A stretch of 64,000 bases of DNA from Myxococcales bacterium (lineage in GTDB: Bacteria; Myxococcota_A; Polyangia; Haliangiales; Haliangiaceae), in the NCBI GenBank assembly GCA_016707895.1, contig JADJGV010000037.1, positions 186,001-250,000 of the forward strand, read 5' to 3'. This document shows, piece after piece, positions 11,590 through 25,967 of the stretch. The position numbers and the translations under genes were made by a program. The notes under the pieces are model-generated. The model was not told the DNA's origin, made no database searches, and saw only the letters and a program-made list of their open reading frames with translations. Within the stretch, counting starts at the first letter, position 1, and every line of letters begins with the position of its first letter.

Positions 11590-13128
11590 ATGAGCGATCA
11601 GAAAGAAACCGGCTACAAGCGCATCAACTTCTTCAAGGGGTTCCTCACCACCGAGAGGGACTGGAACGACGCGGAGAAGTACCACATCGACAAGCGGATG
11701 CTGCACAACCGCCTGTTCCACTCGCCGGGCGTGGCGATGGGCTACGGCGGCGACCTGCGCGTCACGGCGCGCGCGCGCGGCGACCTGTCGGTGGAGATCC
11801 AGCCGGGCTACGCGATCGACGGCGTGGGCCACGACCTGATGCTGTTCGACGCGGCGATCAAGAACATCAACCCCGAGGAGTTCCGGCTCCCGCAGACGAT
11901 CTACGTCGTGCTGCGCTTCTACGAGGAGATGTCCGACTTCATCGCCTACAAGGAGAACCTCGAGTACAAGGGCCACCGCCGCGTCCTCGAGAGCTGCAAG
12001 ATCGAGGTCTCGCAGACCGAGCCCGACATCGGCCGCGAGGTCGAGCTGTGCCGGATCTACCTCGAGAAGGGCGCCAACCGCGTCCGCGACGCCCGCGACG
12101 CCGCCGACCCGCGCGCCAACGAGATCGACATGCGGTTCGTGCCCAAGGCCGGGCGCGCCGGCTCGTTCATGCACCCGGCGCAGCGGCTGCGGTTGCAGAA
12201 CCTGCTGTGGCAGATCCGCAAGGGCGGCCTCGAGTACAGCCGGCGCGGCATCCACTCGGCGAACAACGTCATCCAGTGCTGCAACACGGCGCTGATGCTC
12301 GACGCGTCGAACATGGTCGACCTGCGCAACATCTTCGACATCTTCTACCTGCTCATCGAGAGCGAGGGCGAGATGGCGCTCGACATCGACGCCCACCACC
12401 CGGCGATCGCGCAGAAGAAGGAGTTCTCGGAGTACCGCCGCCACGTCGAGATCCTCCGCGGCCTGATCGCCGAGGGGAAGTTCAACCTCGAGGCGTTCCA
12501 GAACATGCTGGCCTACCAGGGCAAGCTCAACGAGATCGCCAACCAGGCGATCGCCGGCGAGAAGCTGCTGGTCGAGGTGAAGGAGGAGCCGAAGGAGGAG
12601 AAGCCCAAGGTCGCCAACATCAGCGACTGGGAGGGCGTCAAGGTGATGCCGTACCCCAAGGAGTCGATGGACCTCGAGGGGCTCACCTGGGTGCTGGTCG
12701 ACGAGATCAAGATCCTCGACAACGACTCCGAGGCCAAGCACGCGTTCAACATCAAGGAAGCCAAGGACAGCTACCGGTCGCGGCAGAAGCTGAAGTACCC
12801 CGACGGCACGGTGATCGAGGGCGTCGGCCGCGCCCACGTCGGCGGCTTCGCCGAGTTCAAGGTCAACGTCACCGCCGGGCGCCCGGTGGTGATCCTGCGC
12901 CGCATGGACTACGTCTACGGCGACTACGAGCTCGAGATGCAGGTGAACAACAAGGCCATCGGCGTCGTGGCGTGCACCGGCACCGACCGCGTCCACCGCT
13001 GGCGCAACTGGCCGGCGATGATCCCCGCCGAGCAGGTCACCGACTCGACCTTGACCATCAAGCAGGTCGCGCTCACCGCCGGTCGCGACGTGAACATGTT
13101 CCACATCTGGGTCTATCAGCCGAAGTAA
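11590..13128 (+). CDS. Unknown eCIS tail-associated protein (possible fibre or fibre adaptor)
   Basis: 512 residues; ATG 11590 with GGAG 7 bp upstream. The N-terminus (INFFKGFLTTERDWNDAEKY HI..., then GVAMGYGGDLRVTARARG and VEIQPGYAIDGVGHDL) resembles the collar-type N-terminal domain of phage tail-fibre attachment proteins. A helical middle follows, then a Lys/Glu/Pro linker near residue 335 (EVKEEPKEEKPKV) and a beta-rich C-terminal domain (about 345-512) ending in NMFHIWVYQPK that could be a ligand-binding sandwich. I do not recognise a named family. Position after tail protein I fits a fibre role. It ends the structural block; a hairpin follows. Confidence 0.68.
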   Translation: MSDQKETGYKRINFFKGFLTTERDWNDAEKYHIDKRMLHNRLFHSPGVAMGYGGDLRVTARARGDLSVEIQPGYAIDGVGHDLMLFDAAIKNINPEEFRLPQTIYVVLRFYEEMSDFIAYKENLEYKGHRRVLESCKIEVSQTEPDIGREVELCRIYLEKGANRVRDARDAADPRANEIDMRFVPKAGRAGSFMHPAQRLRLQNLLWQIRKGGLEYSRRGIHSANNVIQCCNTALMLDASNMVDLRNIFDIFYLLIESEGEMALDIDAHHPAIAQKKEFSEYRRHVEILRGLIAEGKFNLEAFQNMLAYQGKLNEIANQAIAGEKLLVEVKEEPKEEKPKVANISDWEGVKVMPYPKESMDLEGLTWVLVDEIKILDNDSEAKHAFNIKEAKDSYRSRQKLKYPDGTVIEGVGRAHVGGFAEFKVNVTAGRPVVILRRMDYVYGDYELEMQVNNKAIGVVACTGTDRVHRWRNWPAMIPAEQVTDSTLTIKQVALTAGRDVNMFHIWVYQPK

Positions 13129-13133
13129 GGCGC

Positions 13134-13150
13134 GGGGCCTGCGCGGCCCC
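13134..13150 (+). terminator. GC-rich hairpin after structural gene block
   Basis: GGGGCC-TGCGC-GGCCCC hairpin starts 6 bp after the stop at 13128. There is no T-run, so termination is possible but unproven. Confidence 0.35.
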
Positions 13151-13389
13151 AGGCGGTGACAGCCCCCGAAGCGCGAGGACGTGCTCGAGGGCGCAGGGGC
13201 GGCGGGCGAGGTGAGCGGGGCGAGCGGGCGGCCCTGCCTTGCCGCCGCTTGCCGGAGCGGATCCCGGCGGCGAGGGCGGTGGACATCGTCGCGAAGACCG
13301 GCGCGAGACTTGTTTCCCGCGGCGCGGCCGGTGCTAGTATCTCGCAGCGGGAATTCCGGGATTGACCCCGGCGCGGAGTCGCACGCCCC

Positions 13390-14180
<791 letters not shown>

Positions 14181-14184
<4 letters not shown>

Positions 14185-15833
14185 AGCACCATCGGCTTTC
14201 CCTCGCGCTCCTCGCGCTGGCGGCGCTCGCGTCGACGGCGCTGGCTGATCTCACGTGGACGCCGGAGTCGATCCCCGGCGAGCCCACCGAGAAGCAGAAG
14301 AACCCGCCGCCGTCGATCAAGGTCAAGCTGGTCGGCGAACCGCTGCCGACCCAGGACGTGTGGAGCACGTTCCTGCTCAAGCACGACCCGGCCGAGGTCA
14401 AGAAGATGCCGGGGGTCAAGCCGATCAAGGCGATCCCGTACCACAAGTCGAGCGAGACGCTCGGCATCGTCCTCCTGATCGAGGGCCACGAGTACTACTT
14501 CGGCAACGACACCTACAAGCAGGCGCAGGACTGCAAGGACCCGGCGATCGCCGCGAGCGGCCAGCCGTGCCGCATCGTCAAGGTGTCGGCCGGCGTCTAC
14601 ACCGCGATCCGCGGCGCGCTCGAGGCGCCCGGCGCCAAGGACGAGGAGATCCCGTCGACGATCTCGCGCGCCGGGCCGCCCGGCTCGAAGGGCGCGATGA
14701 TCATCTACAGCGCCGGCGCCGAGAAGAAGTACGAGGGCGACCTCAAGAACCTCACCGCCGACAAGATCGGCGACCAGCGCGCCCAGGAGGGCAAGACCTC
14801 GCGCGAGTTCCTCGCGGGCCTGCAGATGGCGTCCGACGTGCTGAAGCGCATCGGCACCAACCGCAAGGCGCTGTTCATCTTCTCCGACGGCTTCGACGCC
14901 GGCTCCAACGAGGAGATCGTCGCGCTCAAGAAGAAGCTCGACGCCGACAAGGTCGAGGTGTTCGCGTTCTCGCTCGAGGCCTCGTCGGACTTCATCCCCG
15001 ACGACGCCAACGCGCTCAAGCAGTCGAAGACCAAGCTCGACACGCTGGCCAGCGGCGGCTCCGCGGTCAAGGCCAAGGACTCCGACACGCTCAAGGCGGC
15101 GATCACCGCCGCGGTGATCCAGCTCAACAGCCGCTTCACGCTGGTGTTCCCGGGCCAGGCCATCGACCCGAAGACCAAGCTGAAGGCCGGCTTCAAGTGG
15201 GACGAGAAGGAGCACATCCTCAAGCTGCAGCGCGGCGACGAGGAGATCATCAACTACGCGTCGGACGGCAGCGAGAAGGTCACGGCGATGGTGATGGCGC
15301 CCAAGTGGGGCCAGTCGGCTGGCGGCAGCCTGTGGTGGCTGTGGGTCGCGATCCCCGGCGGCGTGCTCTTGCTCGGCATCATCATCGCCGCGATGGGCGG
15401 CAAGAAGGCGCCGGCGCCTGCGCCGGTCATGGTGGCCGCGCCGGCGCCCGCCGCGCCGGCCCCGATGATGTCGGCGCCGTCCAACCCGGCCAAGACGATG
15501 ATGGTCAACATCTCGAGCGGCGACGGCCTGCCGGTGGTGGGCTGGATCGTGCCGATCCAGGGCGAGAAGCAGTTCCAGACCTTCAAGCTGCAGTACGGCG
15601 AGACCCGCATCGGCACCACGTCGAACGCCCACATCGTCCTGAACGACGGGTTCATGAGCACCGATCACGCGAAGATCGTCATGTCGCCGACCGGCTTCAC
15701 GTTGATGGACAACAACTCTACCAACGGCACGTTCGCCAACGAGCGCCGCATCCAGCGCCACGAGCTCGTCGACAACGACATGATCATGTTCGGCAAGACC
15801 GTCTGCAAGTTCAAGACGATCCTCGGCACGTGA
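14181..15833 (+). CDS. Membrane protein: signal peptide, VWA-like domain, TM, FHA
   Basis: 550 residues. Cleavable-looking signal peptide (about 1-23, LSLALLALAALASTALA), a VWA-like domain at about 90-335 with ALFIFSDGFDAGSNEEIVAL, one membrane segment at about 384-404 (LWVAIPGGVLLLGIIIAAM), an Ala/Pro linker and a C-terminal FHA domain at about 454-550. The first VWA strand reads GIVLLIEGHEYYFG, so the metal-binding DxSxS is absent. The FHA has SxxH (MSTDHAKI) and NG, but GT in place of GR. Predicted topology places the VWA-like part outside and the FHA inside the inner membrane, so it could tie an envelope event to cytoplasmic signalling or anchor the particle. Confidence 0.82.
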
Positions 15834-15837
15834 TCAA

Positions 15838-15898
15838 GAGAGGGTCTTTCGAAAAGACCCTCCCCCACAAGACGTGGGGCCCCCACCCGAAACGCGAG
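15838..15898 (+). repeat. Structured intergenic element, copy A
   Basis: 61 bp directly after a stop codon. Hairpin 1 is 10 bp perfect (15840-15849 with 15853-15862, loop CGA), hairpin 2 pairs CCCCAC with GTGGGG (15863-15868 with 15874-15879), then CCCCCACCCGAAACGCGAG. Identical over all 61 bp to the copy at 25046. Confidence 0.85.
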
Positions 15899-15902
15899 AC
15901 GC

Positions 15903-15961
15903 CTGGCCCCGTGACCCTGGAGGGGCTTTCGTCTGGCCCCGTGACCCTGGAGGGGCTTTCG
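15903..15961 (+). repeat. Two tandem copies of a 30 bp unit
   Basis: The unit beginning CTGGCCCCGTGACCCTGGAG and ending GGGCTTTCG occurs twice head to tail, immediately after intergenic element A and before the next FHA gene. The motif GGGGCTTTCG resembles the loop side of the neighbouring hairpin. No coding function. Confidence 0.8.
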
Positions 15962-16010
15962 CAGTGCCCCCTGTGCCCGTCCCGTCCGCTGCCAACCCCT
16001 CCGAGTTCTC

Positions 16011-16478
16011 GTGTCGACCCCGATCCTCCTCGTCGTCATCATCGGCTCGGTGCTGGGCGTCGCGTTGCTCGTCTTCGCGATCGCCCGGGGCCGCGGGAAG
16101 GGCGCGGGCGCCAGCGGCGGGCTGTGCCCCGGCTGCCGTCGGGCGATGCGCCCCGAGTGGCCGCGCTGCATGTTCTGCGGCTGGATGCCGGTGGCGCGCC
16201 TCGAGTTCGTGCTGGGCCCACTGACCGGCCAGGTCATCGAGCTGCGCGAGGACGTCACGACGGTCGGCTCGGTGGTGGGCAACTCGATCGTGCTCGCCGA
16301 TCCGGCGGTGTCGCGCAAGCACGCCGGCATCCGGCGGATGGAGGGCGGCTACGAGCTGGCCGACCTCGGCTCGACCAACGGCATCTACGTCAACGGCCAC
16401 CGCCTCCCCAAGAAGAACCTCGCCCCCGGCGACGTCATCCGCGTCGGCAACAGCGAGTGCGTGTTCCGACCGCAGTAG
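16011..16478 (+). CDS. Membrane-anchored zinc-ribbon FHA protein
   Basis: 155 residues from a GTG at 16011. Residues about 4-25 are a hydrophobic anchor (PILLVVIIGSVLGVALLVFA), followed by basic residues, a zinc ribbon (LCPGCRRAM...CMFCGW, about 38-58) and an FHA domain from about 66. FHA motifs: VSRKHAGIRR and STNGIYVNGHRL are normal, but the GR loop is TVGSVVGNS. The zinc-ribbon-then-FHA order matches the 13390 protein. A cytoplasmic FHA on a membrane stalk is predicted. The next gene starts 17 bp downstream. Confidence 0.8.
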   Translation: MSTPILLVVIIGSVLGVALLVFAIARGRGKGAGASGGLCPGCRRAMRPEWPRCMFCGWMPVARLEFVLGPLTGQVIELREDVTTVGSVVGNSIVLADPAVSRKHAGIRRMEGGYELADLGSTNGIYVNGHRLPKKNLAPGDVIRVGNSECVFRPQ

Positions 16479-16495
16479 GTCCCAAGAGAGTCCGC

Positions 16496-18127
16496 ATGTA
16501 CCTGCCTCGTTCGATCCTCCTCTCCGCGCTGGTGGCCGTGGTCGCGACGACCGCGAGCGCCCGCGCCGACGTCACGCTCGAGACCGCCGTCCTCGAGCCC
16601 GAGGCCAAGGGCGGCGCGCCGACCTTGCAGGTGACCGTGATCGGCGCGACCCCGGGCGAGCTCGCGAGCTACTCGCTCAAGCAGGCCGACAAGGCGACCG
16701 CGGCGATCAAGGCGTCGAAGCTGGTGCCGTTCCTCGAGGGGCCGGACGCGATCGGCGTGGTCGTGGTGGTGCTCGCCGACGGCAACTGGCTGGCCAACCA
16801 GGGCCGCTCCGACATCGGCGACAGCGTCCAGGCGGCGTTCGCCAGCCTCGCCGCGGCCGGGCCCAAGGGCTCGCAAGTGTCCGTGGTCAGCTACGCCGAG
16901 GGCGCGACGGTCGTGAAGTCGGCGGTGCCCCTGGCCGACCTCGCCAGCGTCAAGCTCTCCCCGGGGCCGACCGGCCCCAAGGCCCAGCGCGCGCTGGCCG
17001 CGGGCCTCAAGGCCGGCGTCGCCGAGCTCGACAAGCTGGCTGGCAAGCGCAAGGTGCTGGTGCTGATCGGCGACGGCGTCGACGGCGCCGGCGCCAGCGC
17101 GCCCTCGACCGCGATCCGCGACATCGGCAAGCAGCTGCTCGACAAGAAGGTGATGGCGGTGGCGATGATCTACCAGATCCGCGCCGCCGAGTTCGGCCAG
17201 CCCGAGACGCCGATGAAGCTCGACCCGGTCACCAAGCAGCAGGTGCCCGACGAGGACGCCGGCGCCGAGCTCGAGCGCGCGTGGCGGCAGACGCTCAAGC
17301 AGGCGATCGAGGACGCGAAGTTCATGACCTCGGATCACGCCACCGAGCTGACGTCGAAGGCCGGCTTCGCGGTGGCGGCCGACAGCCTGGCCGGCGAGCT
17401 CGCCGATCGCTTCTACCTGCAGTTCCCGGGCTACGACAAGGTGGCCAAGGCCGGCCTCAGCTGGGACGGCAAGGCCCACCCGCTGGTGCTGCGCGTCGAC
17501 GGCAACGACCTCGCGACCGTCGAGGCGACCCTCGAGCCGAAGTGGAGCGCCGGCGGCGGCGGCTCGCCGATCTGGCTGTTCATCGTGATCCCGGTGGCGC
17601 TGATCGGTATCGGCGCCGCGGTGGTGATGGGCATGAAGAAGAAGCCCGCGGCGGCGGGGGCGACGCCGGCCGGGGCCAACGCGCCGGGTGCGCCGGGCGT
17701 CGGTGCGCCGGGTGCGCCGGGTGGGGCGCCCGGGGCGCCAGGTGGGCCCGGGGCGCCAGGCGCGCCGGGTGGCGCGCCGGGCAAGCCGATGAAGACCCAG
17801 TTCATCAACCTGGCTGGTGACGACGTCTTCCCGATCGTCGGCTGGCTGGTGTTCTTGAACGGGCCGCAGAAGTTCAAGACCCACAAGCTCGGGTCGGGGG
17901 TCACCAAGATCGGCACCGGCAAGGAGTCGGACATCGTGATCGACGACGGCTACATGAGCACCAGCCACGCGATCGTGCTGACCACCCCCGACGGCTTCAC
18001 GCTCCAGGACAACAGCTCGCGCAACGGCACCTTCGTGAACAACCAGCGGGTGTCGAAGCACGAGCTGATGGACTCGGACGTGGTCACGTTTGGGCAGACT
18101 CAGCTGAAGTTCAAGGCGACGATCTGA
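16496..18127 (+). CDS. Second VWA-like/FHA membrane protein (paralogue of 14181)
   Basis: 543 residues; ATG 16496 preceded by AGAGAG. Signal peptide (ILLSALVAVVATTASARA), VWA-like domain at about 80-310 (GVVVVVLADGNWLANQ, then KVLVLIGDGVDGAGA), TM at about 358-380 (IWLFIVIPVALIGIGAAVVM), a Gly/Ala/Pro linker and an FHA domain at about 449-543. As in its paralogue, the DxSxS metal site is absent and the FHA GR loop is KIGTGKE, while MSTSHAIV and RNGTFVNNQRV are kept. Two such proteins in one locus could form a heteromeric membrane complex. A strong hairpin follows the stop. Confidence 0.82.
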   Translation: MYLPRSILLSALVAVVATTASARADVTLETAVLEPEAKGGAPTLQVTVIGATPGELASYSLKQADKATAAIKASKLVPFLEGPDAIGVVVVVLADGNWLANQGRSDIGDSVQAAFASLAAAGPKGSQVSVVSYAEGATVVKSAVPLADLASVKLSPGPTGPKAQRALAAGLKAGVAELDKLAGKRKVLVLIGDGVDGAGASAPSTAIRDIGKQLLDKKVMAVAMIYQIRAAEFGQPETPMKLDPVTKQQVPDEDAGAELERAWRQTLKQAIEDAKFMTSDHATELTSKAGFAVAADSLAGELADRFYLQFPGYDKVAKAGLSWDGKAHPLVLRVDGNDLATVEATLEPKWSAGGGGSPIWLFIVIPVALIGIGAAVVMGMKKKPAAAGATPAGANAPGAPGVGAPGAPGGAPGAPGGPGAPGAPGGAPGKPMKTQFINLAGDDVFPIVGWLVFLNGPQKFKTHKLGSGVTKIGTGKESDIVIDDGYMSTSHAIVLTTPDGFTLQDNSSRNGTFVNNQRVSKHELMDSDVVTFGQTQLKFKATI

Positions 18128-18132
18128 GTACC

Positions 18133-18156
18133 AGGGGGCTGGTCGCCCAGCCCCCT
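18133..18156 (+). terminator. Perfect 10 bp hairpin after FHA/VWA block
   Basis: AGGGGGCTGG-TCGC-CCAGCCCCCT lies 5 bp after the stop at 18127. No U-tract follows, but a second GGGGCC/GGCCCC hairpin comes right behind it. It probably ends or attenuates the upstream transcript. Confidence 0.55.
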
Positions 18157-18272
18157 CGGCGGGGCCAGGTCCGGGCCCCGCATCCCGCCGCCAGATCGCG
18201 GCTGGTGGATGCTGGTAAGTTCCGTCGAGACATAGCGGTGGCCGCGGGCGTCGGGTAGGATCGTTTTCACCC

Positions 18273-21065
<2,793 letters not shown>

Positions 21066-21176
21066 GCGCGCGGGGGCCTCGGCTGGGCCTCCGCTGACCG
21101 ATCTGCGTCCCGCCACGGCCCGACGGCGCCGCCCGCACAGCACGCCGTCCGTGTGAGAGACTGGAAGGACCTGCCG

Positions 21177-22805
<1,629 letters not shown>

Positions 22806-22832
22806 AGTTCAGGCTCACGCCAGGAGAACGCG

Positions 22833-23237
<405 letters not shown>

Positions 23238-23295
23238 GAGCGATTTCCCCCAGCAGGCGCGGCCCGCAGCAGGCCCCACGAGAGGAGCAACGACG

Positions 23296-23511
23296 ATGAG
23301 GAAGCAGGACATCGAGATCGTCATCAGCCCGACCGGCGAGGTCACCTTCACCGCGAAGGGCATCAAGGGATCCAGCTGCCTGGACGAGACCAAGTTCCTC
23401 GAGCAGGCGCTGGGCGGCGGCGTGCTGGACCAGCAGAAGACCGGCGAATACTACGAACAATCAGAGGGTTACGTCTCGACCTGGGCCGGCAGCGACGGCA
23501 AGGACGAGTGA
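23296..23511 (+). CDS. DUF2997 small protein
   Basis: 71 residues; GAGGAG 10 bp before the ATG. The pattern DIEIVISPTGEVTFTAKGIK, then CLDETKFLEQALG and a Tyr-rich end matches DUF2997, a small family usually next to DUF1257 genes. Function unknown. It closes the Ycf46-Ycf35-DUF2997 triad. Confidence 0.8.
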   Translation: MRKQDIEIVISPTGEVTFTAKGIKGSSCLDETKFLEQALGGGVLDQQKTGEYYEQSEGYVSTWAGSDGKDE

Positions 23512-23580
23512 TCGCGTCCCGGGAAGGTTGGGCGGGGTGATCGCGTACAATGGGTGAACGCCTCACCCGGCTGGAGCCTC

Positions 23581-24240
23581 GTGTCCAACAACGAAGACGA
23601 AGAACTCGACGACCTCGCGAGTCTCCCGCCCGAGCAGCTCTCGGACGAGCTGGCGCGCGACATCGCCAAGCGCTGGGATCCCGAGCGCCTGCTGAAGCTG
23701 GTCGCCGCGCGCGCCGGCAAGGGCGAGCAGCTCGACCACACGCTGCGCGAGCGCTACGAGCAGAAGCTGGGCGTCGACCTCGGCCACGTCCGGGTGTTCA
23801 CCGGCACCTTCGCCGAGGAGTTCAACCGGCAGCGCAACGCCGACGCCGTGACCATCGGCGGCACCGGCATGATCCTCATGGGCAATTCGACCGACCGGTC
23901 GATGGCGACCGCCGACGGGCAGGCGCTCTTGGCCCACGAGCTGACCCACGTCGCCCAGGCCGAGAAGGGCGTCCACCGCGCCGGCCACGGCACCGACCTG
24001 GTGCTGGCCAGCGAGGAGCACGAGGCCGAGGCCGAGGCGGCCGAGGCCCAGGCGGCGGCCGAGCACAAGGGCGAGGCCCAGACCCAGGGGGCGGGCCACG
24101 CCAAGCACGAGCAGGGCGCCGCCAAGAAGCAGAACACCGAGAAGCTCCGGGAAGAGATCAAAGAGAAGGTGCTCGAGATGCTGGGCGAGTGGGGGCGGGT
24201 GGAGGAGATGCGCTCGGGCCACGCGATGCGGCGGCCGTGA
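23581..24240 (+). CDS. DUF4157 (eCIS core domain) protein
   Basis: 219 residues from GTG 23581 (GGAG 6 bp upstream); a GTG at 23554 is also possible. The DUF4157 core lies at about 40-130: LRERYEQKLGVDLGHVRVFT and the HELTHV motif (LLAHELTHVAQ), a metallopeptidase-like HExxH. DUF4157 is the best-known marker of eCIS loci and often heads toxin proteins. Here no toxin domain follows; the C-terminal third is Ala/Glu/Lys-rich and helical (EKLREEIKEKVLEML). It may load or process cargo rather than be the cargo. Separated from the DUF2997 gene by about 70 bp. Confidence 0.85.
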   Translation: MSNNEDEELDDLASLPPEQLSDELARDIAKRWDPERLLKLVAARAGKGEQLDHTLRERYEQKLGVDLGHVRVFTGTFAEEFNRQRNADAVTIGGTGMILMGNSTDRSMATADGQALLAHELTHVAQAEKGVHRAGHGTDLVLASEEHEAEAEAAEAQAAAEHKGEAQTQGAGHAKHEQGAAKKQNTEKLREEIKEKVLEMLGEWGRVEEMRSGHAMRRP

Positions 24241-24360
24241 TCGCCGGGCACCCGTCGCGGGTGCGCGCGTCCACGATCGAAGCGGCGGCGGCGACTCGCC
24301 GGGCGCGGCGATTCGCGGTACCGTCGAAGACGATGTCGATCCCGAGCCGCCCGGTGCGTC

Positions 24361-25041
24361 ATGGCTGACAGCTCCGCCGACGCTGGCGTGGTGCAGTCGC
24401 GGTTCCAGCTCGAGCGCCTGGTCGCCGACGACGAGCTGACCGGCCGCCAGATCGTCGGGTTCGCCGCCCGCGGCGCGCTGCTGCGCGGGCTCGATCTCGA
24501 CGGCGTCACGATCGAGCGCCTCGACCTGCAGGAGGCGATCGGCGACGACGCGCGCCTCGAGCGCGCCCAGATCAAGCAGACCGACTGCCGGCGCTCGCGC
24601 TGGACCGGCGCGCTGTGGAACCGGGTGCAGGTCGCCGAGTGCGACCTGACCGAGATCCAGTTCCACGGCGCGCAGCTCTTGCGGTGCGAGCTGGGCCCGG
24701 TGCGGATGGCCAAGGCCAGCTTCCACAAGGCGCGGCTGATGTCGACCACCTTCAAGCAGTCGGAGCTGTATTCGGCGGACTTCTCGGGCGCGGTGCTGAC
24801 CAAGGTGGTGTTCGACGGCTACGACGGCTCGACGGTGTCGCTGTCGCGCACCGACTGGACCGGCGCCGCGCTGTGCGAGGTCGACTTCCGCCGCGCCAAC
24901 CTCTACGGCGCGGTGTTCCGCGAGGCCGTGCTGTTCAAGTGCGACCTGCGCGGCGTCGGGCTGTCCAGCGCCGACCTGCGCGGCGCCCGCCTGGTGGGCT
25001 GCACCACCGCCGGCGCCGATCTCGACGGCGCCGAGCTGTAA
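24361..25041 (+). CDS. Pentapeptide-repeat protein
   Basis: 226 residues. From about residue 50 there are repeated A(D/N)LxG-like pentapeptides (e.g. LRGADL-type LRGVGLSSADLRGARL, FRRANLYGAVFREAVLFK), predicting a right-handed quadrilateral beta-helix. The first 45 residues are not repeat. Pentapeptide proteins are recurrent accessory genes of eCIS loci, but their role is unknown. The stop at 25041 is followed 4 bp later by intergenic element B. Confidence 0.82.
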   Translation: MADSSADAGVVQSRFQLERLVADDELTGRQIVGFAARGALLRGLDLDGVTIERLDLQEAIGDDARLERAQIKQTDCRRSRWTGALWNRVQVAECDLTEIQFHGAQLLRCELGPVRMAKASFHKARLMSTTFKQSELYSADFSGAVLTKVVFDGYDGSTVSLSRTDWTGAALCEVDFRRANLYGAVFREAVLFKCDLRGVGLSSADLRGARLVGCTTAGADLDGAEL

Positions 25042-25045
25042 CCTT

Positions 25046-25106
25046 GAGAGGGTCTTTCGAAAAGACCCTCCCCCACAAGACGTGGGGCCCCCACCCGAAA
25101 CGCGAG
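25046..25106 (+). repeat. Structured intergenic element, copy B
   Basis: Identical over 61 bp to copy A at 15838: a 10 bp hairpin, a CCCCAC/GTGGGG hairpin and CCCCCACCCGAAACGCGAG. Lies 4 bp after the pentapeptide gene stop, in the sense of that gene. Confidence 0.85.
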
Positions 25107-25254
25107 AACGTTCAGCGCAGGGTATCGCTAGATCCAACACCTCGTTCTTCCCAGCGGCCCCCCACCCGAAACGCGAGAGCCTGCTCCCTATCACCTCGTT
25201 TCTTCCCGACGGGCCCCCCACCGGAGCCACGAGAACGTTCAGCGCAGGGTATCG
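25104..25254 (+). repeat. Degenerate repeats downstream of element B
   Basis: A 24 bp unit starting GAGAACGTTCAGCGCAGGGT occurs at 25104-25127 and 25231-25254. Between them the element tail CCCCCCACCCGAAACGCGAG is repeated at 25158-25177, with a weaker copy near 25212. The region looks like a graveyard of partial element copies. It fills the 263 bp gap before the next gene. Confidence 0.7.
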
Positions 25255-25304
25255 TCCAGCGCAGGGTAGCGATTGTCCCGGCACCCACCAACGCGAGAGC
25301 TGCA

Positions 25305-25967
25305 ATGCCGACCCGACCTGATCTACGCGACATCACCACCGGCGTCCGCGACGCCCTCGCCGACTGCGATCGCGACACGCTGCTCGACATCCTCACCTTC
25401 GTGATGAAGGAGTACGTGGTCGACGGCCCGCCGCCGATGTTGATGCACCAGACCGAGTCGTTCGCCGATCTCAACCGGCTGACGTTCGCGCAGCTGATCA
25501 TCGCGCTGCAGACCCGCCTCGACCTGCCGGAGCTCGGGCTGTTCGCCGTCGACGGCGAGCAGGTTTCGGTGCGGATCGGCGGGGTCATGCAGGTCCTCGG
25601 CCGTGGCCCGGCGGCGGCGGCCCCGGCGGCCGAACTGCCGCGCCCGGCCGCGGGCGTCCGCGTCGTCGAGACCGCGACCCGCCCCGCGCCGTCCGCGGCG
25701 CCGGCCGCGCCGATGGTCCCGGCCGCGATGGTCACCGAGCGCGCGGCGCCGCCGCCGGCCCGCGGCCTGTCGCTGCGCGGTCGACCGGGCGGGGCGATGG
25801 CGGCCGAGGGCGGCGACGCGCCGCCAGCCACGACGGCCCCGGCCCCCGCGGCGGCCCCGGCGGCGCCCACCGCCACGGCGGCCCCCGCGGCGCCTGAGCG
25901 GCGCGAGGATCCCGCGGGCGGCGGCGACGACGCGTCGGCGCGCTTCTCGCTCCTGGAGCTCGACTGA
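25305..25967 (+). CDS. Unrecognised protein with helical N-domain and Ala/Pro tail
   Basis: 220 residues. About 1-95 is compact and conserved-looking (VRDALADCDRDTLLDILTFV, FADLNRLTFAQLIIALQTRL, GLFAVDGEQVSVRIGGVMQV). The rest is Ala/Pro/Arg-rich and disordered, ending in ARFSLLELD. No family recognised. Its stop overlaps the TPR gene start (TGATG), so the two are coupled. Likely an accessory protein of the injection locus, from position only. Confidence 0.65.
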   Translation: MPTRPDLRDITTGVRDALADCDRDTLLDILTFVMKEYVVDGPPPMLMHQTESFADLNRLTFAQLIIALQTRLDLPELGLFAVDGEQVSVRIGGVMQVLGRGPAAAAPAAELPRPAAGVRVVETATRPAPSAAPAAPMVPAAMVTERAAPPPARGLSLRGRPGGAMAAEGGDAPPATTAPAPAAAPAAPTATAAPAAPERREDPAGGGDDASARFSLLELD

